A DNA stretch of 62,729 bases, taken from a bacterium HR30. Its GTDB lineage: Bacteria; Desulfobacterota; Binatia; HRBIN30. The position numbers were made by a program, and so were the translations under genes. The notes beneath the pieces are model-generated. The model saw only the letters and a program-made list of their open reading frames with translations, did no database searches and had not been told where the DNA came from. The stretch lies in NCBI GenBank assembly GCA_002898795.1, contig BEIG01000004.1, forward strand, positions 1 to 62,729. Direction: 5' to 3'. Below, in pieces: positions 49,581-58,755 of this stretch (positions are counted from its first letter, which is position 1; each line of letters starts with the position of its first letter).

Positions 49581-50600
49581 ATGGAAGATCGCGCGATCCA
49601 CGTCGTTCACGTCAGCCCGTGGCGCCTGCCTGTGAGCGGCTATGGCGGGTCCCAGCGGGTGCTGACTTGGCTGGTCCGCGCCCAAGTGGAACTGGGCATG
49701 CGTGTGACTGTCTTCGCTCCCCCGGGAACGAAGCTGCCCGGGGCACAGGTGGTCGAAGTCACCGAGCAACCAACTTCGCAAAACTTCTTCCGAACCATCG
49801 CCGAGCAGCTACCGCTCGACGCGCACCTGTTGCACTTCCAGCAGTTTCCGCGCCTCTCCGCCTTCCCGTTGCCGTGGGTGGTCACTGTCCACGGCAACTC
49901 ACCCGGCGAGCTTGCGCCCCATCCAAATAAAATTTTCCTGAGTCGCGACCACGCCGAGCGGAGCGGATCCCGTTTTTTCGTGTACAACGGGCTCGACCCG
50001 TCGGAGTACCTCTACCGCGAGCGCAAGGACGATTATTTCCTCTTCCTCGCCAAGGTCGGCCGCAAGAGCAAAGGAATCGATATCGCTCTGCGCCTCGCCC
50101 GCGAGCTTGGCTTCCGCCTGGTGGTGGCTGGCGGTACCCGCTGGGACTTGCGAAAAACTGGCGGATGGTGGACGAGTTTGCGGTGCCGCGCGGAGTTTTT
50201 GGGCGAGGTGGACGGCCGAGAAAAGGCAGAGCTTCTCGCCAATGCTCGGGCCTTGTTGTTCCCCATTCGTTGGCCAGAGCCCTTTGGCCTCGCCGTGATC
50301 GAAGCTCTGGTCAGCGGTACCCCCGTGATCACAGCACCACTAGGGGCCATGCCAGAAATCGTGACCCCGGAAGTTGGCTTTTTATGCGCGTCGCCCGAAG
50401 AGTTTCGCGATGCCATCCGCGGTGTGGGCGAACTTTCCTCGTACGCCTGCCGCCAAAGGGTGCTGGAGCACTTTACCCACCGGCACATGGCCCGCGGTTA
50501 CCTCGAGCAATATCAAAGAGTGCTGGCCGGGGAGGGTGACGCTAACGAAAAACGCCTTGAAGAAAATAAGCACAGCGGAAACCATGCAAACCAGCGCTAG
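49581..50600 (+). CDS. Glycosyltransferase, GT4-like
   Basis: A 339-aa retaining GT-B glycosyltransferase. The N-terminal domain begins HVSPWRLPVSGYGGSQRVL with the glycine-rich loop, and the C-terminal domain has LFLAKVGRKSKGIDIAL and EPFGLAVIEALVSGTPVI, the nucleotide-sugar E-x7-E motif of GT4. Donor and acceptor are unknown. The frame is open further upstream, but family similarity begins at the ATG at 49581; no strong ribosome-binding site is visible. It is the first of four glycosyltransferase genes, probably for LPS or a surface polysaccharide. Confidence 0.85.
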   Translation: MEDRAIHVVHVSPWRLPVSGYGGSQRVLTWLVRAQVELGMRVTVFAPPGTKLPGAQVVEVTEQPTSQNFFRTIAEQLPLDAHLLHFQQFPRLSAFPLPWVVTVHGNSPGELAPHPNKIFLSRDHAERSGSRFFVYNGLDPSEYLYRERKDDYFLFLAKVGRKSKGIDIALRLARELGFRLVVAGGTRWDLRKTGGWWTSLRCRAEFLGEVDGREKAELLANARALLFPIRWPEPFGLAVIEALVSGTPVITAPLGAMPEIVTPEVGFLCASPEEFRDAIRGVGELSSYACRQRVLEHFTHRHMARGYLEQYQRVLAGEGDANEKRLEENKHSGNHANQR

Positions 50601-50809
50601 ATCCGTGCGTGCCAGCAGTTGGCCATTTCGAAATTGCGTGATACGCCGGGCGCACCGGGGGTCTCGCTTCTTACAACCTCGCCACCCCCGGAATTTCGCC
50701 GAGGCTCCTCTGGTTCGATCCGCGCTGAGCCTGGGCCGCGCAATGTTAGGGAAACACTGCCGGGCTTGTTCCGTCCCCACTTGACCAAGCCCGAAGGTAG
50801 CTCTTCACC

Positions 50810-51730
50810 ATGCCGGCACCGGAAATTTCCGTAATTATCGCGACGCGCAACCGCGTACATTCCTTGAGGCGAGTCCTCGAAACCCTAGAGGGCGCTGAGC
50901 GTGAGGTGTCCTCCACTCTGGAGATGATCATTGCCGACAACGGCTCAACCGACGCGACACCCGCTCTGCTAGCGGAGTGGTGCCAACAGGCGCCGAAGCA
51001 CCGAAAAATGCTCCACGTGCCGGATGCTGGCAAGGCACGAGCTCTCAACGCCGCTTGTCGCATAGCCCGCGGCAGTATTCTGGCGTTTACCGATGACGAC
51101 GTGGAAGTGCCTACGAATTGGCTTCGTGCCGTGGCGGAGTTCGCCAACCGCTTTCCTTCGCACGCCGCAGCCACTGGCCCCGTGAAGCTTCCACCCCGGC
51201 AACGGAGCAGCGACATCACGGCGATGGTGGAATTCTACCGTACCATTCCCCTGTTTGACTTGGGTTCGCAACCACAACCCTCGAAACATCTTTACGGATG
51301 CAACATGGCTGTACGGAAGCCCGCTCTCGAAGCCGTGAGTGGGTTCGACCCCCGGCTGGGCCCTGGGGCAAGCGGGTTGCACGAGGACGGTGACTTAGCC
51401 CGGCGGCTGCGCGCCGCTGGTTTCGAGATCCTGTACTGGCCGGCAATGGAGATGTTCCACATCGTGGAGCCCGAGCGCCTAACATGGGAGTACTTTTGTC
51501 GTCTTCACCGTGCCGACGCCCGCAGCCGGTGGATTCGCGACGGTAACCTCGGCCTCGGGTACGCTCTCCGACACTGGCTCGGTGCCGCGGCGGTTTTGGG
51601 GCTTTGGACCGTGGTCGGCAATCGCTACCGGCGCATGCGGGCGCGTGGTCGTTTGCTGTCGCACACGGAGTACCTGCGGCTTTGTTGGGCTGCGCGCCGA
51701 TCGAAGGTGCCGTGCGGCAAAGACGTCTGA
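50810..51730 (+). CDS. Glycosyltransferase family 2
   Basis: A 306-aa GT-A inverting glycosyltransferase. ISVIIATRNR starts the Rossmann-like domain, ADNGSTD is the nucleotide-binding loop, FTDDDVEVP is the DxD metal site, and GASGLHEDGDLARRL resembles the acceptor-side ED motif. A hydrophobic stretch near the C-terminus (ALRHWLGAAAVLGLW) may associate with the membrane. Specificity is unknown. It is separated from the GT4 gene by a 209-bp gap with no gene seen and ends convergently against the next GT2 gene. Confidence 0.88.
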   Translation: MPAPEISVIIATRNRVHSLRRVLETLEGAEREVSSTLEMIIADNGSTDATPALLAEWCQQAPKHRKMLHVPDAGKARALNAACRIARGSILAFTDDDVEVPTNWLRAVAEFANRFPSHAAATGPVKLPPRQRSSDITAMVEFYRTIPLFDLGSQPQPSKHLYGCNMAVRKPALEAVSGFDPRLGPGASGLHEDGDLARRLRAAGFEILYWPAMEMFHIVEPERLTWEYFCRLHRADARSRWIRDGNLGLGYALRHWLGAAAVLGLWTVVGNRYRRMRARGRLLSHTEYLRLCWAARRSKVPCGKDV

Positions 51731-51750
51731 CCAGACCTCGGCGGGGCAGT

Positions 51751-52629
51751 CTAGTCTCGGAGTTCGATGTAATTCCGATTCTCACCCAAGCGAAAACCGA
51801 GAACCCGATTTTCCAGGAACGTGAGCAGGCGGATCCGCAACGTGTCGTGGCGCATCTTGGCCTTGCCCGGCCGCACTTCCCAATCTTTGGCAGCAATCCG
51901 CTCGCGCATCACGGCAGGGTGCGTTCCGGTAAAGCGCACGCGGCCGTGCAAACGGCCGTAATCGAACGGCTGCTCCAAGTTCGGAAAACTCTTGTCTGCC
52001 TCTTCCCGGCCACGGTGCAAGGTGAGAAAAGAGTGCGTTTTGCGAGTCATGCGTTGCGGGGGACGTACCCAGCCATAGTGAAAAATGCGACCACCCGAGT
52101 GTTTGACCTTGAGCTTCTCTCCGTTGCGGCGAAAGCCTTGGGCACTTTTCCACGATCGCACTCCAATCCCGGTGCGCACGATGCGAACCTCCCGGCGATA
52201 CCAGCCGTGGGCCGCCATGTAATGATCGTAGTCGCCAAAAAAGTGTAAGTAGTCGAACAACAGTCCTTCGACCCGGCGGTCGTCGAGGTAGCGCTTCATG
52301 GCGTCCACGATGATGGGTAAATCCTCCTCGTGAACCACTTCGTCCGCCTGCAGATAAAAGGCCCAGTCGCCGGTGCAGGCATCGAGCGCAATATTGGTCT
52401 GCTGGGCATTCGTACGCCCTTGCACGAACAACTGCGGGTCCCAAACCGTCTCGATGATTTTGATTCGGGGGTCCCCGATGCTACGGAGGAGTTCCGTAGT
52501 CCCGTCGGTGGAGTCCCCAGCGGCAACGATGAACTCGTCGCAAATGGGCAGGATGGAACGGATGGATTCGACGACCGGGTAGTAGAGATCCACTGCGTTG
52601 CGTACAAAGGTAAAGCCGCTGACGCGCAT
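51751..52629 (-). CDS. Glycosyltransferase family 2
   Basis: A 292-aa GT2 enzyme of a different branch from its neighbour: VSGFTFVRNAVDLYYP, VAAGDSTDGT as nucleotide loop, and FYLQADEVVHEEDL where DxD is replaced by ADE, as in a known GT2 subgroup. The C-terminal half is rich in Arg, His and aromatic residues and contains RMTRKTHSF. Function is probably in polysaccharide assembly. The ATG at 52629 shares its CATG with a possible start of the divergent GT9 gene; no ribosome-binding site is obvious. Confidence 0.85.
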   Translation of the reverse strand: MRVSGFTFVRNAVDLYYPVVESIRSILPICDEFIVAAGDSTDGTTELLRSIGDPRIKIIETVWDPQLFVQGRTNAQQTNIALDACTGDWAFYLQADEVVHEEDLPIIVDAMKRYLDDRRVEGLLFDYLHFFGDYDHYMAAHGWYRREVRIVRTGIGVRSWKSAQGFRRNGEKLKVKHSGGRIFHYGWVRPPQRMTRKTHSFLTLHRGREEADKSFPNLEQPFDYGRLHGRVRFTGTHPAVMRERIAAKDWEVRPGKAKMRHDTLRIRLLTFLENRVLGFRLGENRNYIELRD

Positions 52630-52657
52630 GAGCTTGAACGATCGGCACTTTAAACGG

Positions 52658-53704
52658 ATGAGTCAATGCCTTCCAGACGACGCGAAAGTTCTCCTCGTTC
52701 GCACCGATCACCTCGGTGACATGTTGCTCACATTACCGATGGCACACGTAATCCGGCGGGTGCATCCCAGTTGGCGCGTGGCCGTGTTGGCCTCTCCAGC
52801 CAATCGCGAAGCTGCCGAGCATCACCCAGATGTCGACGAGGTGCTGACAGACATCGAGGCCAAGCACTCCGGTTTTCGCGCACTGCCACCACTGGTCCGC
52901 ACCCTTGCGGGGCGCTTCGACGCTGCCGTGCTGGTTCATCCCACGCCGCGATTGGCACTGGCCTTGCGCCTGGCACGAATTCCCGTTCGGGTGGGCAGCG
53001 CGTACCGAGCCTATTCCTTTTTGCTGAACCGTAGGCTCCGCCAGCACCGTCGTGGTCGTGACGTGCACGAGGCCATCCTCAACCTCGAACTCCTCGCGGG
53101 ATTGGGCATCTCTCCACCGAGCGAAGTGCCGCCCCTGGACTGGGAGTTTCGCCAGGCCGAAGAGCACAGGGTAGAAGACTTGCTTCGGGCCTTTGGCCTT
53201 CTCGAGCGGCCATGGGCCGTGCTGCATCCGGGGAGTTCCGGCTCCGCGCTGAACTGGGATGCAGCAAACTATGCGGCGCTAGGGCGAAAGCTGGTGCAGT
53301 CCGGCCGGTGGGTAGTCGTTACGGGAACGGCTCGTGAAGGCGAGCTCGTTGCTGAGGTTTGTTCCCGAATCGGTGGCGGAACCGTGAACCTCTGTGGTCG
53401 CCTAAGTCTCGGGGAGCTTGCCGCGCTGGTGCGTCGAGCGCCGTTGTTCGTTGGCGGTTCCACCGGACCAACCCACCTGGCCGCCCTTCTCGGCACCCCC
53501 ACCGTGGCGCTTTACGCCCCGCTGCGTTCCCAGCGCCCGGAGCGTTGGCGTCCAATTGGCCCCCGCGTCGTCACCCTCGTGCCGCCGGTAGGCCAAGTCT
53601 GCCCTCACTGCATCCGCGAGCGCTGCGCCTACTATCCCTGCATGAGCCGCGCACTAACTGCAGACCTGGTATGGCAAGCCGTGGAGGAGATCATCGCTGC
53701 CTAA
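52658..53704 (+). CDS. Glycosyltransferase family 9 (heptosyltransferase-like)
   Basis: A 348-aa ADP-heptose:LPS heptosyltransferase-like enzyme (GT-B). KVLLVRTDHLGDMLLTLP is the N-terminal hallmark and FVGGSTGPTHLAALLGTPTVALYAP the donor-binding motif. The C-terminus has CPHCIRERCAYYPC, a Cys cluster frequent in this subgroup. Its presence implies LPS or heptose-containing surface glycan and supports a Gram-negative envelope. Earlier in-frame ATGs at 52598 and 52628 overlap the divergent GT2 gene; the ATG at 52658 begins the conserved domain. Confidence 0.9.
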   Translation: MSQCLPDDAKVLLVRTDHLGDMLLTLPMAHVIRRVHPSWRVAVLASPANREAAEHHPDVDEVLTDIEAKHSGFRALPPLVRTLAGRFDAAVLVHPTPRLALALRLARIPVRVGSAYRAYSFLLNRRLRQHRRGRDVHEAILNLELLAGLGISPPSEVPPLDWEFRQAEEHRVEDLLRAFGLLERPWAVLHPGSSGSALNWDAANYAALGRKLVQSGRWVVVTGTAREGELVAEVCSRIGGGTVNLCGRLSLGELAALVRRAPLFVGGSTGPTHLAALLGTPTVALYAPLRSQRPERWRPIGPRVVTLVPPVGQVCPHCIRERCAYYPCMSRALTADLVWQAVEEIIAA

Positions 53705-53713
53705 CCTCTGGCG

Positions 53714-53754
53714 CGCGAAAGCCATGCTTTCGCGGGCATCCCGCAAGGGATGCC
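53714..53754. repeat. Paired hairpin element (REP/BIME-like)
   Basis: CGCGAAAGC-CAT-GCTTTCGCG (53714-53734) is a perfect 9-bp stem with a 3-nt loop. It is directly followed by GGCATCCC-GCAA-GGGATGCC (53735-53754), a perfect 8-bp stem. Two back-to-back hairpins 10 bp after a gene end are typical of REP pairs; they may also end transcription of the glycosyltransferase. Confidence 0.8.
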
Positions 53755-54083
53755 GTAACGCCACACCACCCTGGAAGCGCAGCCGTCCTCGTCCGCAAAA
53801 CTCCCCGATGCCTGTGTGGCACCCGTCCAGGCCGCGTTTATCTGCGGGCGTCCCGCCCGCCAGTGCACCCTTTTCGTTCTCAGAACGTGCCGTGCACAGT
53901 CGAGCCATGGTGGCACAAATCCTCTCGTTACATCAGTTCGTCGGATTCCGATCCAGGCTGTTGGTATGGGTTCCCTGAAGGCCAAGCGAGTGTCGCCCGC
54001 TTTCGAAGCGGTCGCCTTTTGAGTGCCAACAATGGTGTGGCCCGAAACGGGCCCGGGCGTCTTCCGCTGCTCCACAAGCTTCG
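53755..54083. other. Intergenic region upstream of the cas operon
   Basis: About 330 bp without a gene. GCGGGCG-TCC-CGCCCGC (53844-53860) is a hairpin of the same family as the one at 15247-15265. GGCCCG-AAA-CGGGCC (54039-54053) lies about 30 bp before the cas3 start and could be a leader hairpin or operator. The cas promoter must be here; no clear consensus was recognised. Confidence 0.6.
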
Positions 54084-56669
54084 TTGTGGTTGACCCGCGT
54101 TGTGAAGCGTGATAGCCGGCGAACGTTGGTGGCTTTCACGGGGCAAGCTTGGGGAAAACGCAATGCATTGGGGGCGGTTCACCCTCTGGTCGATCACTGC
54201 GTTGATGTGGCATTTGTTTTTCGCGCACTTTTGGACAACGAGAACCTTGCGCGTCGGAACGCCGCGCTTGACCCAAGGCAAAAAGACCGCCTGGCGGTGA
54301 TTGCATTCCTTCATGAACTGGGCAAATGCAACGCCGGATTCCAGGCCAAGGCGGACCCCAAGTCTGGTCAGACCGCTGGGCACGTCATGGAGGCGATGGC
54401 GCTGCTACTAGATCTTCATGATGTGTGGCCGGCCGAATGGCGGGCCTTGATAGAAGAGATTTGCACCTGGTTTTCTAGTGAGGAACAGGCCGCGCAGATG
54501 CTGCTCGCCGCCATCTCGCACCATGGTCGGCCAGTTTCGCAAAGCGATTACCATGCCTCCAAAATCGATCGCGTCGCCAGGTCTCTGTGGCGGCCGCGCA
54601 ACGGCTACGACCCCATGGCCGCGCTGGCTGCTGTGGCCGAGGGAGCGCGCGCTGCTTTTCCTGCAGCCTTTGCGTCTGATGTGCCGCCAATTCAAGCCAC
54701 GCCTGCTTTGCAGCAGCGCTTTGCCGGCTTGGTGATGCTGGCCGACTGGATTGGCTCGGATACGCAGTTTTTCCCGTATCGCGCTTCGGTGGAAGAAGAT
54801 CGGCTGGCGTTGGCGCGGCAGGCGGCAGAGCGGGCGTTGGGGGCGATCGGCTTGCGCCCACCCGCGCTACGCAGCGCCCGGTCTTTCTACGAAACCTTCG
54901 GCTTTCCACCCAGGCCCCTGCAGGCGCAGCTTGCCCAGATGGACGTCAATGAGGCGAGCCGCCTGGTACTCGTTGAATCTGACACCGGCTCCGGCAAGAC
55001 CGAAGCGGCGCTAGCCTGGTTTTTGCGCCTCTACGCGGAAGGCAAAGTCGATGGGCTGTACTTTGCCTTGCCTACGCGGGTGGCGGCGCGTGAGCTCTAT
55101 GCGCGCGTTGAACGCGCCATCGATGCGGCTTTCGAGCCGGAAAGCCGGCCAGGACCAGTGCTGCTGGCGGTACCAGGCTATGTGCGCGTCGATGGCGTAC
55201 CTGCGTTGCCCGACCCGGCAGGAACCCTCTGGGACGAATCTCAAGACGCCTGGCGCGAACGGGTATGGTCTGCCGAGCGTCCGAAGCGCTTCCTGGCCGC
55301 GCCGATCGCCGTGGGCACCATCGACCAGGCGCTGCTGTCGGCGCTCAAGGTCAAGCATAGCCTGCTGCGCTCTGTTTGCCTGGACCGGCATTTACTCGTC
55401 GTCGACGAGGTCCACGCATCCGACCCATACATGCGCGAAGTATTGCAATCGCTGCTTGAGGGCCATGTTGCGCGTGGCGGCTGGGCCCTTCTCCTTTCGG
55501 CGACGCTTGGCGAAGCGTCGGCTGCCCGCTTCTTTGGCCGTGACGAGCTGCCATTACAGCAGGCGATCCAACGCCCGTACCCGCTTGTTCGTACGCGAGA
55601 GGGCTATTTCACGCCGTCCGCACCAGAACAGCGCCGCATCGAAGTAGAGGTTTCGCCAACTCTTTCCGACGACGAATCGTTGTTGGCGCGCCTTACCGTG
55701 GCACTCGAAGCGGGTGCGCGCGTCTTGGTCATTACGAACACGGTCCGCCGTGCCAATGAGTTGTTCCGCAAGGTTGAAGCGGCATTTGAGCGTGAGCATC
55801 CCGATCTTTTGGGCGCGCTATTTGCCCTTGGTGGCGTGCGCTGCCCACACCACGGGCGCTTCGCCCGCGAGGATCGCGAGCTTCTTGATGCACAGGTGAC
55901 AAAACTGATGGGCAAGGGTTCGACCACAGCCCCCTTGCTCCTGATCGGCACGCAAACCCTGGAGCAAAGCCTGGACATCGACGCCGACTGGCTAATCACC
56001 GATCTTGCGCCGATGGATGTATTGATCCAGCGCTTTGGGCGCCTGCATCGCCATGCCCGCGGGCTACGCCCTCAAGGCTTGAATACCGCACGCGTGCTGG
56101 TGCGCGTTCCCGAGAAAGACCTGGCCGAGTATCTCAACCCACATGGTCAGATGCGAGCTCCCGCCGGCTTGGGCACCGTCTACCCTGATGGCCGAGTGCT
56201 GGCGTGCACGTTGTTGGAGCTCAAGCAGCGCTCTGAAGTGATCCTGCCCCAACAGGCTCGCGCGCTGATCGAGCGCACCACACACCCCGAGGCGCTCGAT
56301 ACCCTACCCGAGGTTTGGCAACGGCACGGCCACAACGTCATCGGCAAGACGCTTGGTGAAATCCGCCTGGCCTTATCGTCGACGCTTGCTGAAGCGCCTT
56401 TCGGCGAGCTGCACTATGCCGACAAAGGCGAGAAGGTCGTCACTCGCCTAGGCGATCCTACCTTTGAAATTCCGCTCGCCAAACCGCAACGCTCCTCATT
56501 TGGAGCGGCGATTGACCGCGTTCTCATCCCTATGCGGTGGCTCAACGACGCTGCATGTCCCGAGCGGATCGACGCAGAGCCCGGGCCAGATGGCTTTCAC
56601 TTTGCGGTGGGTCAACAAGGTTTTCGCTACACCCGTTTTGGACTCGAAAAGGGGAACGCAGATGTATGA
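54084..56669 (+). CDS. cas3: CRISPR-associated nuclease/helicase Cas3 (type I-E)
   Basis: Cas3 (861 aa) is recruited by Cascade and degrades target DNA. The N-terminal HD-nuclease domain (about residues 20-260) has HPLVDH, then FLHELGKCNAGFQAK, ISHHGRP and LADWIGSD. The SF2 helicase has SDTGSGKTEAA (Walker A), VVDEVHASDPY (DEAH variant), LLSATLGE and QRFGRLHRH (motif VI). The metal-binding HD dyad is His-77/Glu-78, that is HE instead of HD. The frame starts with TTG at 54084; a GTG at 54102 is an alternative, and neither has a strong ribosome-binding site. The end overlaps cse1 by 8 nt. Confidence 0.93.
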   Translation: MWLTRVVKRDSRRTLVAFTGQAWGKRNALGAVHPLVDHCVDVAFVFRALLDNENLARRNAALDPRQKDRLAVIAFLHELGKCNAGFQAKADPKSGQTAGHVMEAMALLLDLHDVWPAEWRALIEEICTWFSSEEQAAQMLLAAISHHGRPVSQSDYHASKIDRVARSLWRPRNGYDPMAALAAVAEGARAAFPAAFASDVPPIQATPALQQRFAGLVMLADWIGSDTQFFPYRASVEEDRLALARQAAERALGAIGLRPPALRSARSFYETFGFPPRPLQAQLAQMDVNEASRLVLVESDTGSGKTEAALAWFLRLYAEGKVDGLYFALPTRVAARELYARVERAIDAAFEPESRPGPVLLAVPGYVRVDGVPALPDPAGTLWDESQDAWRERVWSAERPKRFLAAPIAVGTIDQALLSALKVKHSLLRSVCLDRHLLVVDEVHASDPYMREVLQSLLEGHVARGGWALLLSATLGEASAARFFGRDELPLQQAIQRPYPLVRTREGYFTPSAPEQRRIEVEVSPTLSDDESLLARLTVALEAGARVLVITNTVRRANELFRKVEAAFEREHPDLLGALFALGGVRCPHHGRFAREDRELLDAQVTKLMGKGSTTAPLLLIGTQTLEQSLDIDADWLITDLAPMDVLIQRFGRLHRHARGLRPQGLNTARVLVRVPEKDLAEYLNPHGQMRAPAGLGTVYPDGRVLACTLLELKQRSEVILPQQARALIERTTHPEALDTLPEVWQRHGHNVIGKTLGEIRLALSSTLAEAPFGELHYADKGEKVVTRLGDPTFEIPLAKPQRSSFGAAIDRVLIPMRWLNDAACPERIDAEPGPDGFHFAVGQQGFRYTRFGLEKGNADV

Positions 56670-58227
56670 TCTCTTGAACGAGCGGCTGATCGGTGTGCGC
56701 ACGGTAGACGGCGAGACGCGTGTGAATCTGCCTGAGCTTCTGGCCGCTTTGAGCGCCGGCAAGATTGACGGTTACACGGGCCTACGCGCGCACCAGGCCG
56801 ATCCTTGGCACGTGTTTCTCGTGCAGTTGGCCGCCAGCATCCAGGCACGCGATCCCACCGAAACCCTGCCCACCGATCCGCAATACTGGCGCGACGGTCT
56901 GCTCGACCTGGCCGAGGGTATGGAAAGCGCTTGGCATCTAGTGGTGGAAGATGTGGCAAAACCGGCGTGTTTGCAGCATCCGTGGGCACCTGGGGACGAA
57001 AAAGACTACAAGCTCAAAGCGACGAGGCCGGACGAGCTCGATGTGTTGGTCACCGCCAAAAACCACGACGTCAAGATGGCGCGCATGGCCCCGAACCTAG
57101 CCGAGAGCTGGCTGTACGCGCTGTTGGTCTTGCAGACGACGAGCGGCTATCTTGGAAAAGGCCACTACGGCATCGTGCGCATGAACGGCGGTCACGCCAG
57201 CCGGCCGATCGTGTCCTGGGTCAGCAGCCTTCATCCCGCGCGGCGCTTCATTGAAGAAGTGGCGATGCTGGTTGCACTGCGAGATGAGACTTGCCGGAAG
57301 TTCCAATATCTCTCCAAAGGCGTGGTGCTCACTTGGCTTGCGCGCTGGGATCGCAGCGATCATCATCATGTGTGGCCGCAGCTCGAACCGTGGTTCATCG
57401 AGGCAGCCCGCCCGATCCGTTTGCGCCGGACAGCCGATGGGGTAATCGAAGCGCTAGGAGCAATCTCCAAGGATCGGCAGATTGGCCCGAAAACCTTAGA
57501 AAACGGCGATGTAGGCGATCCCTGGATTCCGCTCAACGTCAAAGACAAGAAAAAGAGCCGTTCGGCCATGACGCTGACCAATGAAGGATTTTCACCCCAG
57601 CGAGTGACCGCGTTGTTGTTCGAAGACGGCTTCGAGCTTACCCCGTTGCAAAAACCCAGAGCTAGCCAAGGCGATGGCTGGTTCGTTGGCAGTTGTCTGG
57701 CCCGTGGCCAGGGGACGACCGAAGGCTTTCATCATTTAGAACTTCCCATCCCTGCCAAAGCGTCCCTGGCGCTGCTGAACAAGCAGCAGCGCGACACCTT
57801 GGGCCAGCTGGCGCAAAACCTGCTCAAAGACGCCAAGGATATCCAAAAAGCCTTGTTCGTCGCCCTGGTGGTGCTCACCGAGGGCGGTCCAAAGCAGGCC
57901 GATTTCGATCGCGAGGCGATCAATAAGTGGCTCGATCAGGCGCGCATCGACTTCACCCGTCGCTGGGAGGCGCTCTACTTTCCGACCCTGTGGCGCGGCA
58001 CAGATGAAGACCATGAGGCTGTGCGCCGTGATTGGCAACAACAATTGGTGAACATGGCGCAAAGCATTCTTGATGGCGCCGCCGAGCGCTTGCCGTTGCC
58101 TGCTAACCGTACCTGGCGAGCCCTGGCACAAGCCTTGGACGCCTGGCGCGGGAGCCTATACAACAGCGGCTTGCCACAACCATCCGTTTCTGCCCATGAA
58201 TCCACCATTGAGGAGAGCACCGCATGA
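56662..58227 (+). CDS. cse1: Type I-E Cascade large subunit Cse1/CasA (Cas8e)
   Basis: The 521-aa large subunit that recognises the PAM and recruits Cas3. It begins YDLLNERLIGVRTVDGE and has TGLRAHQADPWHVFLVQLAA and NHDVKMARMAPNLAESWLYALLVLQT, family-typical stretches; length is normal for Cas8e. The frame is open upstream inside cas3, but GGGG at 56650-56654 and the conserved N-terminus set the ATG at 56662, overlapping cas3. The TGA overlaps the ATG of cse2 (ATGA). Confidence 0.93.
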   Translation: MYDLLNERLIGVRTVDGETRVNLPELLAALSAGKIDGYTGLRAHQADPWHVFLVQLAASIQARDPTETLPTDPQYWRDGLLDLAEGMESAWHLVVEDVAKPACLQHPWAPGDEKDYKLKATRPDELDVLVTAKNHDVKMARMAPNLAESWLYALLVLQTTSGYLGKGHYGIVRMNGGHASRPIVSWVSSLHPARRFIEEVAMLVALRDETCRKFQYLSKGVVLTWLARWDRSDHHHVWPQLEPWFIEAARPIRLRRTADGVIEALGAISKDRQIGPKTLENGDVGDPWIPLNVKDKKKSRSAMTLTNEGFSPQRVTALLFEDGFELTPLQKPRASQGDGWFVGSCLARGQGTTEGFHHLELPIPAKASLALLNKQQRDTLGQLAQNLLKDAKDIQKALFVALVVLTEGGPKQADFDREAINKWLDQARIDFTRRWEALYFPTLWRGTDEDHEAVRRDWQQQLVNMAQSILDGAAERLPLPANRTWRALAQALDAWRGSLYNSGLPQPSVSAHESTIEESTA

Positions 58228-58751
58228 ATGCCACTACCGAGCACCCAACGGCTCCTGCCGAACCTGCGAAGCTGGCGCATACCATCGCTGCTTTGGCCGG
58301 CGTGGTCGGCCATGAGCGCTATCCTGCCGCCGATCGCGCGGCTCTCAAGCGCTGGGCGCCGGGGCAGCCCGTGCCCTTAGCCTTTTACCGGTTGTGGCTG
58401 CGCCACCTCGGCGAAGAACCGCCCCACGAGGCCCAGACCGAAGCGTGGATGACACTTGCCTGGGGGCTGGCAATGATGGGAAAGGATGCCCACCAACCGA
58501 GACGCCCGCTGGGGCAGGCGCTGGCCGCCGCCGATTTTGCGGAAGGCCGCCTCGAGCGGCTGCTCGCCGCGCCGGAAGAGCTGCGGATCGAGCTGTTTAT
58601 GAGCGCGGTGCGTTATCTTACTGCCAAGGGCGAAGGTTTCGACTGGACCGAAGCCGCTGCTTTTTTACTCACCTTAGATGCCGACAAGCGCGAGGCGATC
58701 CACCGGCGCATTGCGCAGGGTTACTACAGCAACCTTAAACGAGGGGAGTGA
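58224..58751 (+). CDS. cse2: Type I-E Cascade small subunit Cse2/CasB (Cas11)
   Basis: All-helical 175-aa small subunit, present as a dimer along the Cascade belly where it stabilises the R-loop. ALKRWAPGQPVPLAFYRLW and ELRIELFMSAVRYL..KGEGFDW fit the family. Conservation of Cse2 is low, so identification leans on position between cse1 and cas7. It is translationally coupled to cse1 by ATGA and ends 4 nt before cas7. Confidence 0.9.
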   Translation: MNATTEHPTAPAEPAKLAHTIAALAGVVGHERYPAADRAALKRWAPGQPVPLAFYRLWLRHLGEEPPHEAQTEAWMTLAWGLAMMGKDAHQPRRPLGQALAAADFAEGRLERLLAAPEELRIELFMSAVRYLTAKGEGFDWTEAAAFLLTLDADKREAIHRRIAQGYYSNLKRGE

Positions 58752-58755
58752 TGTT

